Assembly: GCA_032251435.1 (NCBI GenBank)
Contig: JAVVEH010000068.1
Coordinates: forward strand, 1 to 12,980
DNA from: JAVVEH01 sp032251435
Lineage (GTDB): Bacteria > Verrucomicrobiota > Lentisphaeria > Oligosphaerales > MVZH01
Direction: 5' to 3'
Length of the DNA stretch: 12,980 nt
In this document: positions 1-7,029 of the stretch, in pieces
How the letters are laid out: the number at the start of each line of letters is the position of its first letter
Numbering within the stretch: the stretch's first letter is position 1
Made by a program: the position numbers and the translations under genes
The notes under the pieces: generated by a model
What the model was told of the DNA's origin: nothing
Database searches by the model: none
The model's input: only the letters and a program-made list of their open reading frames with translations

Positions 1-91
1 CAATTGTCGGGCGAGTATAGACTTTCTTTTCAACCCGGCGGCCCATGTAGTCGTATGAGGGCTGAGGGGTGAAGGCTGAAACCTGAGTGTG

Positions 92-205
92 TTGCGGGGT
101 CAACGGGGTGCCCCCGCCACTGGACCAGGTGCTGTATTGGTTGAGTGGTTGGCGGTGTATGTGATGGTTATGGGTGCTGGGGCAGCACCCACCACCGAAC
201 CTGTG
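92..205. repeat. Tandem duplication, copy 1 (inside RHS remnant)
   Basis: This is one of two near-identical copies lying in direct orientation, with a start-to-start period of 134 bp; the intact period would be 135 bp, or 45 codons. Against copy 2 I count three substitutions and one missing T (in ttgagtggttgg versus ttgagttggttgg). The missing base throws the minus-strand RHS reading out of frame. The copy contains a 9-bp perfect inverted repeat with a 3-nt loop at 171-191. Confidence 0.9.
171..191. repeat. Perfect inverted repeat, 9-bp arms (copy 1)
   Basis: The arms TGGGTGCTG (171-179) and CAGCACCCA (183-191) flank a GGG loop. On the minus strand it encodes part of the VVGAAPAP peptide of the RHS remnant, so coding constraint on Ala/Pro/Gly codons could produce it without a structural role. 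Confidence 0.6.
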
Positions 206-225
206 CGGTTGCCGATGGGGTCGTA

Positions 226-340
226 TTGCGGGGTCAACGGGGTGCCCCCGCCACTGGACCAGGTGCTGTACTGGTTGAGTTGGTTGGCGGTGTAGGTGGT
301 GGTTATGGGTGCTGGGGCAGCACCCACCACCGAACCTGTG
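226..340. repeat. Tandem duplication, copy 2 (inside RHS remnant)
   Basis: Second copy of the 115-bp unit, separated from copy 1 by 20 bp that encode the conserved minus-strand peptide YDPIGNR. This copy keeps the RHS frame. It contains the same 9-bp inverted repeat with GGG loop, at 306-326. Close identity over the whole unit points to recent duplication or gene conversion. Confidence 0.9.
306..326. repeat. Perfect inverted repeat, 9-bp arms (copy 2)
   Basis: Identical to the hairpin in copy 1: arms at 306-314 and 318-326 with a GGG loop. It is duplicated together with the 115-bp unit. Confidence 0.6.
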
Positions 341-548
341 CCGCCGTAATTTTTGAATGGAGGCGTATCATCACTGTGTCCGTTCCGCGTCCAAGGGACA
401 TCGTCCCGTAAAAAAAGCCATGGTGTGGCTCGTTGGTATAAGTATACTTCGAGATATCGGTCACGCCAACTTTGTTTTCGACATAGGCGACCAGGCCGCG
501 GGCGACACTGTCGCCAGTCAATTTGTCACTGTGTGACTCGTAAGGCTC

Positions 549-705
549 TTGTTGTCAGCAAGCCGTCGGGGAAGATGTGGAGACAACCCGTTGAAAAACA
601 CGGAGAATTCACTTTCGGCGGTTTCTTTTACCTGTTCTTTGAATATATTGCTCCTTCATTTGCAAAGTATCCATGACCCGCGGGGTCACAACCTGAGAAT
701 GTCGA
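549..705 (+). other. Leader region upstream of purL
   Basis: This stretch separates the RHS remnant from purL. It holds no convincing gene. An AT-rich part (about 620-670) could carry the purL promoter, but I find no -35/-10 pair with good sequence and spacing, so none is annotated. The only clear structure is the inverted repeat at 674-688. Confidence 0.4.
674..688. promoter_or_regulatory. Inverted repeat before purL, possible operator or hairpin
   Basis: TGACCC (674-679), spacer GCG, GGGTCA (683-688) form a perfect 6-bp dyad ending 17 nt before the purL ATG. The compact spacing looks more like a protein-binding dyad than a terminator, and no T-run follows. A role in controlling the purine genes is inferred only from position. 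Confidence 0.25.
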
Positions 706-3669
706 ATGTACTACCGTCTGGAAGTCAGTCCCAAACTTAACGTCGGCGATCCTCGTGGCGATGGCGCGCTGCACCAGATCCGCTCATATCTTGATCTGCC
801 TGTTGATCACATTTTCACGCGTGACGTGTATAGTGTTTACGCGGACATCTCGCGGGATGACGCGGAGAAAGCTGTGGCGGCGATAACCAATCCCGTCATT
901 CAGACCGGCGCTGTGGGCGAGACCGCCCCGGACATTGATTTTGACTGGCAGGTGGTGGTCGGGTTTGGTCCGGGGGTGACCGACAATGTGGCGCGGAGCA
1001 CGCGGAAGTTGCTCGCGGATGTTCTCGAAAGACCGCTTGACCCTTCTGAAGAGGTGTACACCTCCGTGGAATATTTTATCAAAGCGCCGGATTTTGACCG
1101 TGAGACGGTGAAGCATCTGGCCTTTGATGTGCTGGCCAATGATCTGATCCAGACCGTGCATCTGGCTTCCCGCCAGGAATGGAAGGCGGCCGGGACACCG
1201 GAGAACCGTCCGGCATTCGCTGATGACTCCAAGCCGCATGTCGATGTGATTGACCTGCAGGTCGCCGACCATGATCTCATCCGTATCAGCAAAGAGGGAA
1301 CGCTGGCTCTCACACTGGAAGAAATGAAGGCTATTCAGACGTATTTTCTTTCCCAGAAGGAAGTCCGGGAACACATGGGATTATCCATCAATCCGACGGA
1401 TGTCGAGCTGGAAGTGCTCGCTCAAACGTGGTCAGAACATTGCAAACATAAAATTTTCAACGCCCGCATCGAGTATCGCGACGGCGACGGGGACGTGGAG
1501 ATAATCGATTCGTGTTTTAAGAGTTACATCCGCAAAAGCACGGAGGAGATCGGCGAGACCATCGACTGGCTGGTCTCCATCTTTCACGACAACGCCGGCG
1601 TGATCCGCTTTAATGACGAGCTGGATGTGGTGTACAAGGTGGAGACGCATAACAGTCCCACCGCGTTGGATCCCTACGGCGGGGCCATGACCGGGATTGT
1701 CGGTGTCAACCGCGACCCCATGGGAACGGGTATGGGCGCGAATCTGGTGCTTAACGTCTGGGGCTATTGTTTCGGATCCCCGTTCACCGCCGCCGCGGAC
1801 GTGCCGGAGGGCTTGTTCCATCCCCGGCGTTTGCGGGACCAGGTGCATAAGGGGGTTATCGACGGGGGCAACCAAAGCGGCATCCCGTACGCGGCCGGGT
1901 GGGAGTATTTTGATCCCCGGTATTTGGGTAAACCGTTGGTGTATTGCGGCACGCTGGGCACGTTGCCCAAGGAGCTGAATGGCAAATCCGGAGCCGAAAA
2001 AAGTATTGAGCCGGGAGATTTCGCCGTGATGATCGGCGGCCGGATTGGCAAGGACGGCATTCATGGCGCCACCTTCTCGAGCGAGGAGCTGCACAAGGAT
2101 TCGCCTGTTCAGGCGGTTCAAATCGGCGACCCCATCACGCAAAAACTGGTGTCGGACTTCCTGATGGAAGCCCGGGATAAACTTCTTTACCGTTTTATCA
2201 CTGATAACGGCGCCGGCGGATTATCCTCCAGCCTCGGTGAAATGTCTGAATTATGCGGCGGCTGTGAGATTGACCTGGCCAACGCCCCGCTGAAATACGC
2301 CGGCTTGCAACCATGGGAAATTTTTGTCTCAGAGGCGCAAGAACGGATGAGCCTGGCCGTGCCGCCTGAATCACTGGACGCGTTTCTAGCTTTCGCCAAA
2401 CGGCGCAACGTTGAAGCGACAGTGCTGGGACGATTCACGGACTCCGGGTACCTGCATGTGACCTACAATGGACAAACCGTCGCCTGGCTGAAGGAACACT
2501 TTCTGCATGACGGATTGCCGCAATTGACCATTCCCGCCGAGTGGCGGGCGCCGGTCTGGCCGGAGCCGGAGGTGGGGGTTGACCGGGATGTGAAAGCGGA
2601 TCTGCTCAGCTTGCTTGGCCGTCTGAATATCTGCTCCGGTGAATTTAAAGCCCGCCAGTATGACCACGAGGTGAAGGGATTGAGTGTTCTGAAACCCTAC
2701 ACCGGGGTTCACCGGAATGTCGCGGCGGACGCGACGGTGTCCATGATTAAGCCTCTGGGAACGGACGGCGTGATCATGGCTTACGGGATCGCTCCCCGAT
2801 ACAGTGATATCGACACCTATGACATGATGGCTTCCGTCATTGACATGGCGATTCGGCGGACCATCGCGGTCGGCGGAAAGCTTGACCGGGTCGCGGGTTT
2901 GGACAATTTCTGCTGGCCGGATCCGGTGGTCAGCCCGGCCAATCCGGACGGGAAATACAAAGCCGCCCAATTGGTCCGCGCCAACCGGGCGCTGTATGAT
3001 TACACCAAGGCCTTTGGTGTCCCCTGCGTGTCCGGCAAAGACAGTATGAAAAATGACAGCACGAAGGGTGGCAAGCGCATTTCCATTCCGCCGACGGTTT
3101 TATTCTCGACACTGGCCGTGATGGAAGACATCACCAAGGCGGTTTCACTGGATGTGAAGTGTCCCGGTGATTTGGTCTATGTGATCGGAAACACGCGGGC
3201 TGAGCTGGGCGGGAGTGAATTTTTCGCCATGCTTGGCGCTGTGGGCAACCACGTGCCGAAGGTGGACGCGGCCGCCGCCAAAGATCTCTACCGCCGTGTC
3301 AGCCAGTTGACGGAACTGGAACTCTGTCATTCTTTATCCACGCCCGCGCTGGGCGGTCTCGGGGTGGCTTTGGCTAAAATGGCCGTGGCCGGCGATCTCG
3401 GCATGGAGATTGATGTGTCCGCGATCCCCGCGGCCGCGGGCCTCACCCCGGCGGACGTGTTGTTCTCCGAGAGCAATTCACGGTTTATCGCCACGGTGGC
3501 GCCGGAGGATAAAGCCGCGTTTGAAGACCGGCTTGAAGGAACGCCTTTCGCTTGCGTCGGGCGGGTGACCGCGGAGCCGGCGCTGACGCTTAAAACCGTC
3601 AGCAGGACGATCACTTTAAGCGTGGATGAACTCACCTGCGCTTACACGACAACTTTGGATGGCGTTTAA
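706..3669 (+). CDS. purL: Phosphoribosylformylglycinamidine synthase, PurS-PurS-PurL form
   Basis: Synthetase subunit of FGAM synthase, which converts FGAR, ATP and glutamine-derived ammonia to FGAM in purine synthesis. The 987-aa product has two PurS-like segments at the N-terminus (about 1-70 and 81-155). The synthase core follows: TWSEHCKH (241-248, with the conserved His245), VETHNSPTALDPYGGAMTG (312-330), DNGAGGLSSS (500-509), the second half from about 655, and GKDSMKND (777-784). Small PurL proteins are about 700-750 aa with PurS separate, and the large form of about 1,200-1,300 aa also contains PurQ. This one is in between and lacks the glutaminase, which is the next gene. The ATG at 706 starts exactly at the first PurS strand (MYYRLEV); the Shine-Dalgarno is weak. 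The TAA abuts the purQ ATG, which suggests coupled translation and 1:1 subunit supply. The family call is firm. Confidence 0.97.
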   Translation: MYYRLEVSPKLNVGDPRGDGALHQIRSYLDLPVDHIFTRDVYSVYADISRDDAEKAVAAITNPVIQTGAVGETAPDIDFDWQVVVGFGPGVTDNVARSTRKLLADVLERPLDPSEEVYTSVEYFIKAPDFDRETVKHLAFDVLANDLIQTVHLASRQEWKAAGTPENRPAFADDSKPHVDVIDLQVADHDLIRISKEGTLALTLEEMKAIQTYFLSQKEVREHMGLSINPTDVELEVLAQTWSEHCKHKIFNARIEYRDGDGDVEIIDSCFKSYIRKSTEEIGETIDWLVSIFHDNAGVIRFNDELDVVYKVETHNSPTALDPYGGAMTGIVGVNRDPMGTGMGANLVLNVWGYCFGSPFTAAADVPEGLFHPRRLRDQVHKGVIDGGNQSGIPYAAGWEYFDPRYLGKPLVYCGTLGTLPKELNGKSGAEKSIEPGDFAVMIGGRIGKDGIHGATFSSEELHKDSPVQAVQIGDPITQKLVSDFLMEARDKLLYRFITDNGAGGLSSSLGEMSELCGGCEIDLANAPLKYAGLQPWEIFVSEAQERMSLAVPPESLDAFLAFAKRRNVEATVLGRFTDSGYLHVTYNGQTVAWLKEHFLHDGLPQLTIPAEWRAPVWPEPEVGVDRDVKADLLSLLGRLNICSGEFKARQYDHEVKGLSVLKPYTGVHRNVAADATVSMIKPLGTDGVIMAYGIAPRYSDIDTYDMMASVIDMAIRRTIAVGGKLDRVAGLDNFCWPDPVVSPANPDGKYKAAQLVRANRALYDYTKAFGVPCVSGKDSMKNDSTKGGKRISIPPTVLFSTLAVMEDITKAVSLDVKCPGDLVYVIGNTRAELGGSEFFAMLGAVGNHVPKVDAAAAKDLYRRVSQLTELELCHSLSTPALGGLGVALAKMAVAGDLGMEIDVSAIPAAAGLTPADVLFSESNSRFIATVAPEDKAAFEDRLEGTPFACVGRVTAEPALTLKTVSRTITLSVDELTCAYTTTLDGV

Positions 3670-4491
3670 ATGGATCTGAAACAAAAAAAATCTGTCCGGG
3701 CGCTGGTGATTACCGGCTTTGGCCTCAACTGCGAAAAAGAAACAGAATGTGCTTTGCGTGAAGCGGGCGCGGATGTGACTCTCGCTCATCTTAATGACGT
3801 GTTGGCCGGCCAGGCGCGGTTGGCCGATTTTCATGTGCTGGCCTTTATCGGCGGCTTCTCGTTCGGCGATCACCTGGGGGCTGGCACCGTTTTCTCAAAC
3901 CGGGTGAAATCAAAATTGGCGGACCAAATCCAGGATTTTGTCGCGGCCGGCAAGTTACTTATCGGGATTTGCAACGGTTTTCAGACCATGACCCGCCTGG
4001 GGATTATTCCCGCGCTTAACGATGGGGGGGATCAGGAGGTCGCCTTGGCGCAAAACGCGCGGGGGGTGTTTCGTGATGATTGGGTGACGCTGGTCGCCGA
4101 TCCCGACAGTCCGTGCGTGTTCACCAAAGGCATTAAGACCATTGAGTTGCCCATCCGGCATGGCGAAGGACGCTTTATTCCCGCCGATGAGCGCGTGTTG
4201 GCGGCGCTGGAAGCTCAGCATCTGGCCGTTTTGCGCTACGCGGATCCTGAAACCGGCAAAGCAACCCAGGAGTTTCCCTTTAATCCGAACGGCAGCGTGA
4301 ACGCGATCGCCGGCATTTGTGATCCGTCCGGCCGTGTTTTCGGTTTGATGCCGCATCCTGAAGCGTATTTGTCACCGTACAATCATCCGCTCTGGACCCG
4401 CCAGAAACTGGCCGGGTCTCTGCCGGAAAAAGGGCTCGGACAACAGATCTTTGACAACGCGGTCGCCTTCGCGGCGGAACATCTGTTATGA
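3670..4491 (+). CDS. purQ: Phosphoribosylformylglycinamidine synthase, glutaminase subunit
   Basis: Class I glutamine amidotransferase subunit of FGAM synthase; it releases ammonia from glutamine for PurL. The 273-aa protein has the catalytic cysteine in GICNGFQTM (Cys101) and the His/Glu pair in MPHPEAY (His229, Glu231), completing the triad. The PIRHGEGRF motif (161-169) is typical of PurQ. The N-terminus VRALVITGFGLNCEKET matches the family's first strand and loop. It is somewhat longer than the shortest PurQ proteins (about 220-230 aa). The ATG follows the purL stop with no gap and has only a poor Shine-Dalgarno, so translation is probably coupled to purL. Its own stop overlaps the next gene's start (ATGA, 4488-4491), which ties a restriction endonuclease to the purine genes. 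Confidence 0.97.
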   Translation: MDLKQKKSVRALVITGFGLNCEKETECALREAGADVTLAHLNDVLAGQARLADFHVLAFIGGFSFGDHLGAGTVFSNRVKSKLADQIQDFVAAGKLLIGICNGFQTMTRLGIIPALNDGGDQEVALAQNARGVFRDDWVTLVADPDSPCVFTKGIKTIELPIRHGEGRFIPADERVLAALEAQHLAVLRYADPETGKATQEFPFNPNGSVNAIAGICDPSGRVFGLMPHPEAYLSPYNHPLWTRQKLAGSLPEKGLGQQIFDNAVAFAAEHLL

Positions 4492-5567
4492 AAACCGTGC
4501 CAGGCCTTTACGGCCTTGACCATTCCAACCGGAATTTCAAGGATAAATATTACTGGGGTAAAAATCAGTTCAACTCGTCTTTTCCCGCGGCGTTAGCTTG
4601 TTACATGCGCGATCAAGGGCACCCGGCTGTTTATATTCGCCATGCCACGGATTGCAAAACGACTGTCAATGAACTTTCCATAAGCGAACTTTTTGGCACA
4701 TCAAAGAGCAACAATGAGCTCTTTTTTTCTTTTGAAGATGCCTATTCGCCTTTTCAGCGGTTCGTCTATGACGCACTTAAACCAATTGATCTTGTCATTA
4801 AAAGCAATGACGGAAATATTCCAATCCGGCCTTTAGAGGTGAAGCTGACAGTTTTACCTGACAATACCACTTCCGACAAGACAGAGGATGGCTATGGAGC
4901 GGAACTGGTTATTCGGAATCCCACAATGCGGTATATGGCCATGAGCATGGCCGAGTCATGCGTTGACAACTTGGCCGCGCTTCGAGATATATTTTCTCCC
5001 GTCTGTAATCGCATTCGCCACTGGGACGTGGGGGAAACCATGCGGACGCATCGGGAAAAACTCTTCGCCGCTCTGGAAGCGTTCATACAGGAATTTCAGT
5101 ATCTGCAACGCCCCCTCCTCATGCAACCCGTATGGAAAACGATTGGGAAATCTTCCCGCCTGGCTGATCATTGCCTTGATATTTTTGTTTGGAGCGATTT
5201 CGCTATGACTCGGCTGTTCATGGATTCCGCCACATCCGAATCAAGTTTGTCGTCTGAAAAAATTAGCCGTCAGCAGCGAACGGCCTTCCGCTTGATTCGT
5301 TTCTTGCATGAATTGAGCACATCAAGTGAAAACAGGGTTTTTCAGGAACCTATTTATGATGGCATGAATTTTGGCGCTCAGAATGATAAAGGGTTTGCCA
5401 TTTCAGGAAATAAAACGAATCAATATTTAAGGTCCCCTCGTCTGACTAAACCGGTCATCCACAAGAATGAAATTAAAAATATTGTTCTCGGGGACGGTCA
5501 TAAACTGCTTAGTCCTGAACGGCGATTCGATGCGATATTGTATTTTTCCAAGGATTTGTTCGAGTGA
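4488..5567 (+). CDS. HindVP-family type II restriction endonuclease
   Basis: The 359-aa protein resembles the HindVP/HgiDI endonucleases, as I recall that family. The N-terminal phrases LYGLDHSNRNF (7-17) and WGKNQFNSSFPAAL (23-36) and the central LEVKLTVLPDNTT (116-128) are the strongest signs. A PD-(D/E)xK nuclease core is visible: Asp101 in PIDLVIK and Glu117/Lys119 in LEVKL. Characterised members cut GRCGYC; the same specificity here is inferred from family only. It would cut unmethylated foreign DNA in the cytoplasm, with the next gene's methyltransferase protecting the host. The ATG overlaps the purQ stop by 4 nt with little Shine-Dalgarno, so it probably depends on purQ translation. 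A hand count of 5341-5520 gives 70 of 180 G+C, against 110 of 180 in purL 1801-1980, consistent with horizontal acquisition. The frame is intact and full-length. Confidence 0.88.
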   Translation: MKTVPGLYGLDHSNRNFKDKYYWGKNQFNSSFPAALACYMRDQGHPAVYIRHATDCKTTVNELSISELFGTSKSNNELFFSFEDAYSPFQRFVYDALKPIDLVIKSNDGNIPIRPLEVKLTVLPDNTTSDKTEDGYGAELVIRNPTMRYMAMSMAESCVDNLAALRDIFSPVCNRIRHWDVGETMRTHREKLFAALEAFIQEFQYLQRPLLMQPVWKTIGKSSRLADHCLDIFVWSDFAMTRLFMDSATSESSLSSEKISRQQRTAFRLIRFLHELSTSSENRVFQEPIYDGMNFGAQNDKGFAISGNKTNQYLRSPRLTKPVIHKNEIKNIVLGDGHKLLSPERRFDAILYFSKDLFE

Positions 5568-5571
5568 TTTC

Positions 5572-5576
5572 AGGAG
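5572..5576 (+). promoter_or_regulatory. Shine-Dalgarno deciding the methyltransferase start
   Basis: AGGAG lies 5 nt before the GTG at 5582 and downstream of the competing GTG at 5564. It supports translation starting at 5582, with a 14-nt gap after the nuclease stop. Confidence 0.7.
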
Positions 5577-5581
5577 AAAAA

Positions 5582-6556
5582 GTGACATTGCGGGTTGTTG
5601 ATCTTTTTTGCGGTGGTGGCGGTTTGTCCAAAGGATTGACAGATGCCGGCTTGAATGTTGTCGCCGCGTTCGATAATTGGGGTCCCGCTCTGTCTTTCTA
5701 CCGTGAAAACATGCCTGATCATCCCGCTATCCAATGTGACGTGTCCGATCTTGAAACCATTGTTCCTCAGATTGAGAAATATTGTCCGGACATCATCGCC
5801 GGCGGACCTCCTTGTCAGGATTTTTCCTCCGCCGGAAAACGTAATGAGGGAAAGCGGGCCAACCTGACCGTCACCTTCGCTCAAATTATCCAGCACATTA
5901 AGCCCGCTTATTTCATTATGGAAAATGTGGAACGGGCCAAACGCGCCAGCGCTTTTTCCGAAGCGATTTCAATCTTCAAAGCTTGTGGTTATGGCATCTC
6001 CCAGGCTGTTTTAAACGCTTCTCTCTGTGGGGTTCCACAGAACCGAAAACGTATGATTGTTTTCGGAGAAATGGGTGGCAAAGACAATGTCCTCACGACT
6101 GTTTACCGCCGCCACCAATCACAAAAACCGATGACTCTACGGGATTATTTTGGCGATTCTCTGGGAGTTGAATATTATTACCGTCATCCGCGTAGCTATG
6201 CGAGACGCGGAATTTTTAGTATTGATGAGCCCAGCCCCACTGTTCGAGGGGTGAATCGCCCGGTTCCCGATGGGTATCCGGGACATCCAGGAGATCCGGT
6301 TCCGGTAACTTCCGACTTGCGACCCTTGACGACGAGGGAAAGGAGCATGATCCAGACTTTCCCGAAAGATTGGAAATTGAGCGGCACCAAGTCCGCTCTT
6401 GAACAGGTGGTCGGCAATGCTGTTCCCTGTCGCTTGGCAAAATTTGTGGGAGAGTGTGTTTTAGATTATTTGGGCAGGAAAAATTTTTATGAGTCTGAAT
6501 GCAATCTTCCTGTCCAGTTGACTCTATTCGAGCAGGCGGCAATCTATAAAGCATGA
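5582..6556 (+). CDS. DNA (cytosine-5-)-methyltransferase, partner of the HindVP-type nuclease
   Basis: C5-cytosine methyltransferase using S-adenosylmethionine. With the start at 5582 (324 aa) the motifs are: I, DLFCGGGGLSKG (7-18); IV, GGPPCQDFSSAG with catalytic Cys78; VI, MENVERA (Glu114); VIII, QNRKRMIVFG (153-162); IX, RPLTTRERSMIQTFP (from 247); X, QVVGNAVP (275-282). The target-recognition segment between VIII and IX is short (about 90 aa), as in simple single-specificity enzymes. It most likely modifies the nuclease's site, by family GRCGYC. An in-frame GTG at 5564 overlaps the nuclease stop, but the GTG at 5582 has AGGAG at 5572-5576 with 5-nt spacing and places motif I at the usual distance, so I prefer it. 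The strong Shine-Dalgarno, absent before the nuclease, would favour methyltransferase output. No controller (C) protein gene is seen. Confidence 0.95.
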   Translation: MTLRVVDLFCGGGGLSKGLTDAGLNVVAAFDNWGPALSFYRENMPDHPAIQCDVSDLETIVPQIEKYCPDIIAGGPPCQDFSSAGKRNEGKRANLTVTFAQIIQHIKPAYFIMENVERAKRASAFSEAISIFKACGYGISQAVLNASLCGVPQNRKRMIVFGEMGGKDNVLTTVYRRHQSQKPMTLRDYFGDSLGVEYYYRHPRSYARRGIFSIDEPSPTVRGVNRPVPDGYPGHPGDPVPVTSDLRPLTTRERSMIQTFPKDWKLSGTKSALEQVVGNAVPCRLAKFVGECVLDYLGRKNFYESECNLPVQLTLFEQAAIYKA

Positions 6557-6581
6557 ACCGTAATTTTCAAGGATTCAATTG

Positions 6582-7019
6582 ATGCGGGCGTTGATTCAAC
6601 GAGTTTCCTCCGCCGCGGTGGCGGTGGACGGAAAAATGACGGGTGAAATCGGCCGGGGATTGCTGGTGTTTCTGGGGATTAAAACCGGTGACACGGATAG
6701 AGAGCTTCAATTCGTCGCGGATAAATGTGTGAACCTGCGTGTTTTCGAGGACGGGGAGGGCAAGATGAACCGGTCTCTGCTGGATATTACGGGTGACATG
6801 CTTGTGGTTTCTCAATTCACGCTGTATGGTGACACCCGGAAAGGCCGCCGCCCCGGATTTTCCGCCGCCGCGGACCCCGCGGTGTCAGAGCCCTTGTATG
6901 ACCGGTTTGTTGACACCGTGAGAACCTGCGGCGTGCGGGTCGCCACGGGGGTGTTTGGCGCTCACATGGACGTGTCGTTGGTCAATGACGGCCCCGTGAC
7001 GTTGCTGGTTGAAAAGTAG
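6582..7019 (+). CDS. dtd: D-aminoacyl-tRNA deacylase
   Basis: Hydrolyses D-amino acids (and glycine mischarged on tRNA-Ala) from tRNA, a cytoplasmic proofreading step. The 145-aa protein matches the family's usual length. It opens with the standard MRALIQRVSSAAVAVDG, has the active-site SQFTLYGDTRKGRRP stretch (77-91) and ends with the second conserved motif around GAHMDVSLVNDGPVTLLVE, which includes the Gly-Pro of the chiral-selection loop. A TTG at 6579 would add one residue, but the ATG at 6582 gives the family's normal N-terminus and has AAGGA about 8 nt upstream. It lies 25 nt after the methyltransferase stop. Its stop sits inside the Shine-Dalgarno of the next gene. If the restriction-modification pair is an insertion, this gene may originally have followed purQ. 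Confidence 0.96.
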   Translation: MRALIQRVSSAAVAVDGKMTGEIGRGLLVFLGIKTGDTDRELQFVADKCVNLRVFEDGEGKMNRSLLDITGDMLVVSQFTLYGDTRKGRRPGFSAAADPAVSEPLYDRFVDTVRTCGVRVATGVFGAHMDVSLVNDGPVTLLVEK

Positions 7020-7029
7020 AGGTGAATGG

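Larger units (their letters stand above)
1..548 (-). pseudogene. RHS/YD-repeat protein gene, decayed internal fragment
   Basis: On the minus strand this stretch encodes YD-repeat (RHS) protein sequence, but never in one frame for long. From about 545 downward one frame gives a run with KVGVTDISKYTYTN; a second frame, from about 355, gives GSVVGAAPAPITTTYTANQL, then NQYSTWSSGGG and YDPIGNRTG; a third, near the left edge, gives SYDYMGRRVEKKVYT. These are typical YD-repeat core phrases. The frames join only through indels; one is a single-base deletion in the second copy of a tandem duplication. A TGA closes the frame on the upstream (right) side near 546-548, and no start or N-terminal part is visible. 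The fragment leaves the window at position 1, so a C-terminal part may lie further left. RHS proteins are large secreted or surface proteins, often toxin carriers; nothing here indicates a toxin. I infer a dead or fragmented gene. Confidence 0.75.

Noticed and set aside
92..340. Possible CRISPR or phage attachment repeats
   Set aside because: There are only two long units with a 20-bp coding spacer, and the period is a whole number of codons. This is an in-frame protein-repeat duplication, not a CRISPR array.
89..411. Plus-strand open frames across the 135-bp repeats, giving Gly/Val-rich peptides
   Set aside because: They are the opposite strand of the RHS coding sequence. The repeated composition explains the lack of stops, and the minus strand gives recognisable YD-repeat peptides.
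591..650. Candidate purL promoter (TTGAAA at 591, TATATT at 644)
   Set aside because: The two elements are far too widely spaced to work as a pair, and no matching partner was found for either.
353..740. Short plus-strand open frames before purL
   Set aside because: They have no ribosome binding site or recognisable protein features, and they overlap the RHS remnant and the true purL start.
1432..2142. Long minus-strand open frame (236 aa) inside purL
   Set aside because: It is antisense to conserved PurL coding sequence in GC-rich DNA; the peptide shows no domain-like features.
4488..6556. Mobile element carrying the restriction-modification pair
   Set aside because: No transposase, integrase, terminal inverted repeat or target-site duplication is visible at the junctions, so no element is annotated despite the GC shift.
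7009..7029. TTG start for the serine acetyltransferase, overlapping dtd
   Set aside because: AGAGGTG placed 5 nt before the ATG at 7030 is a much better initiation site.
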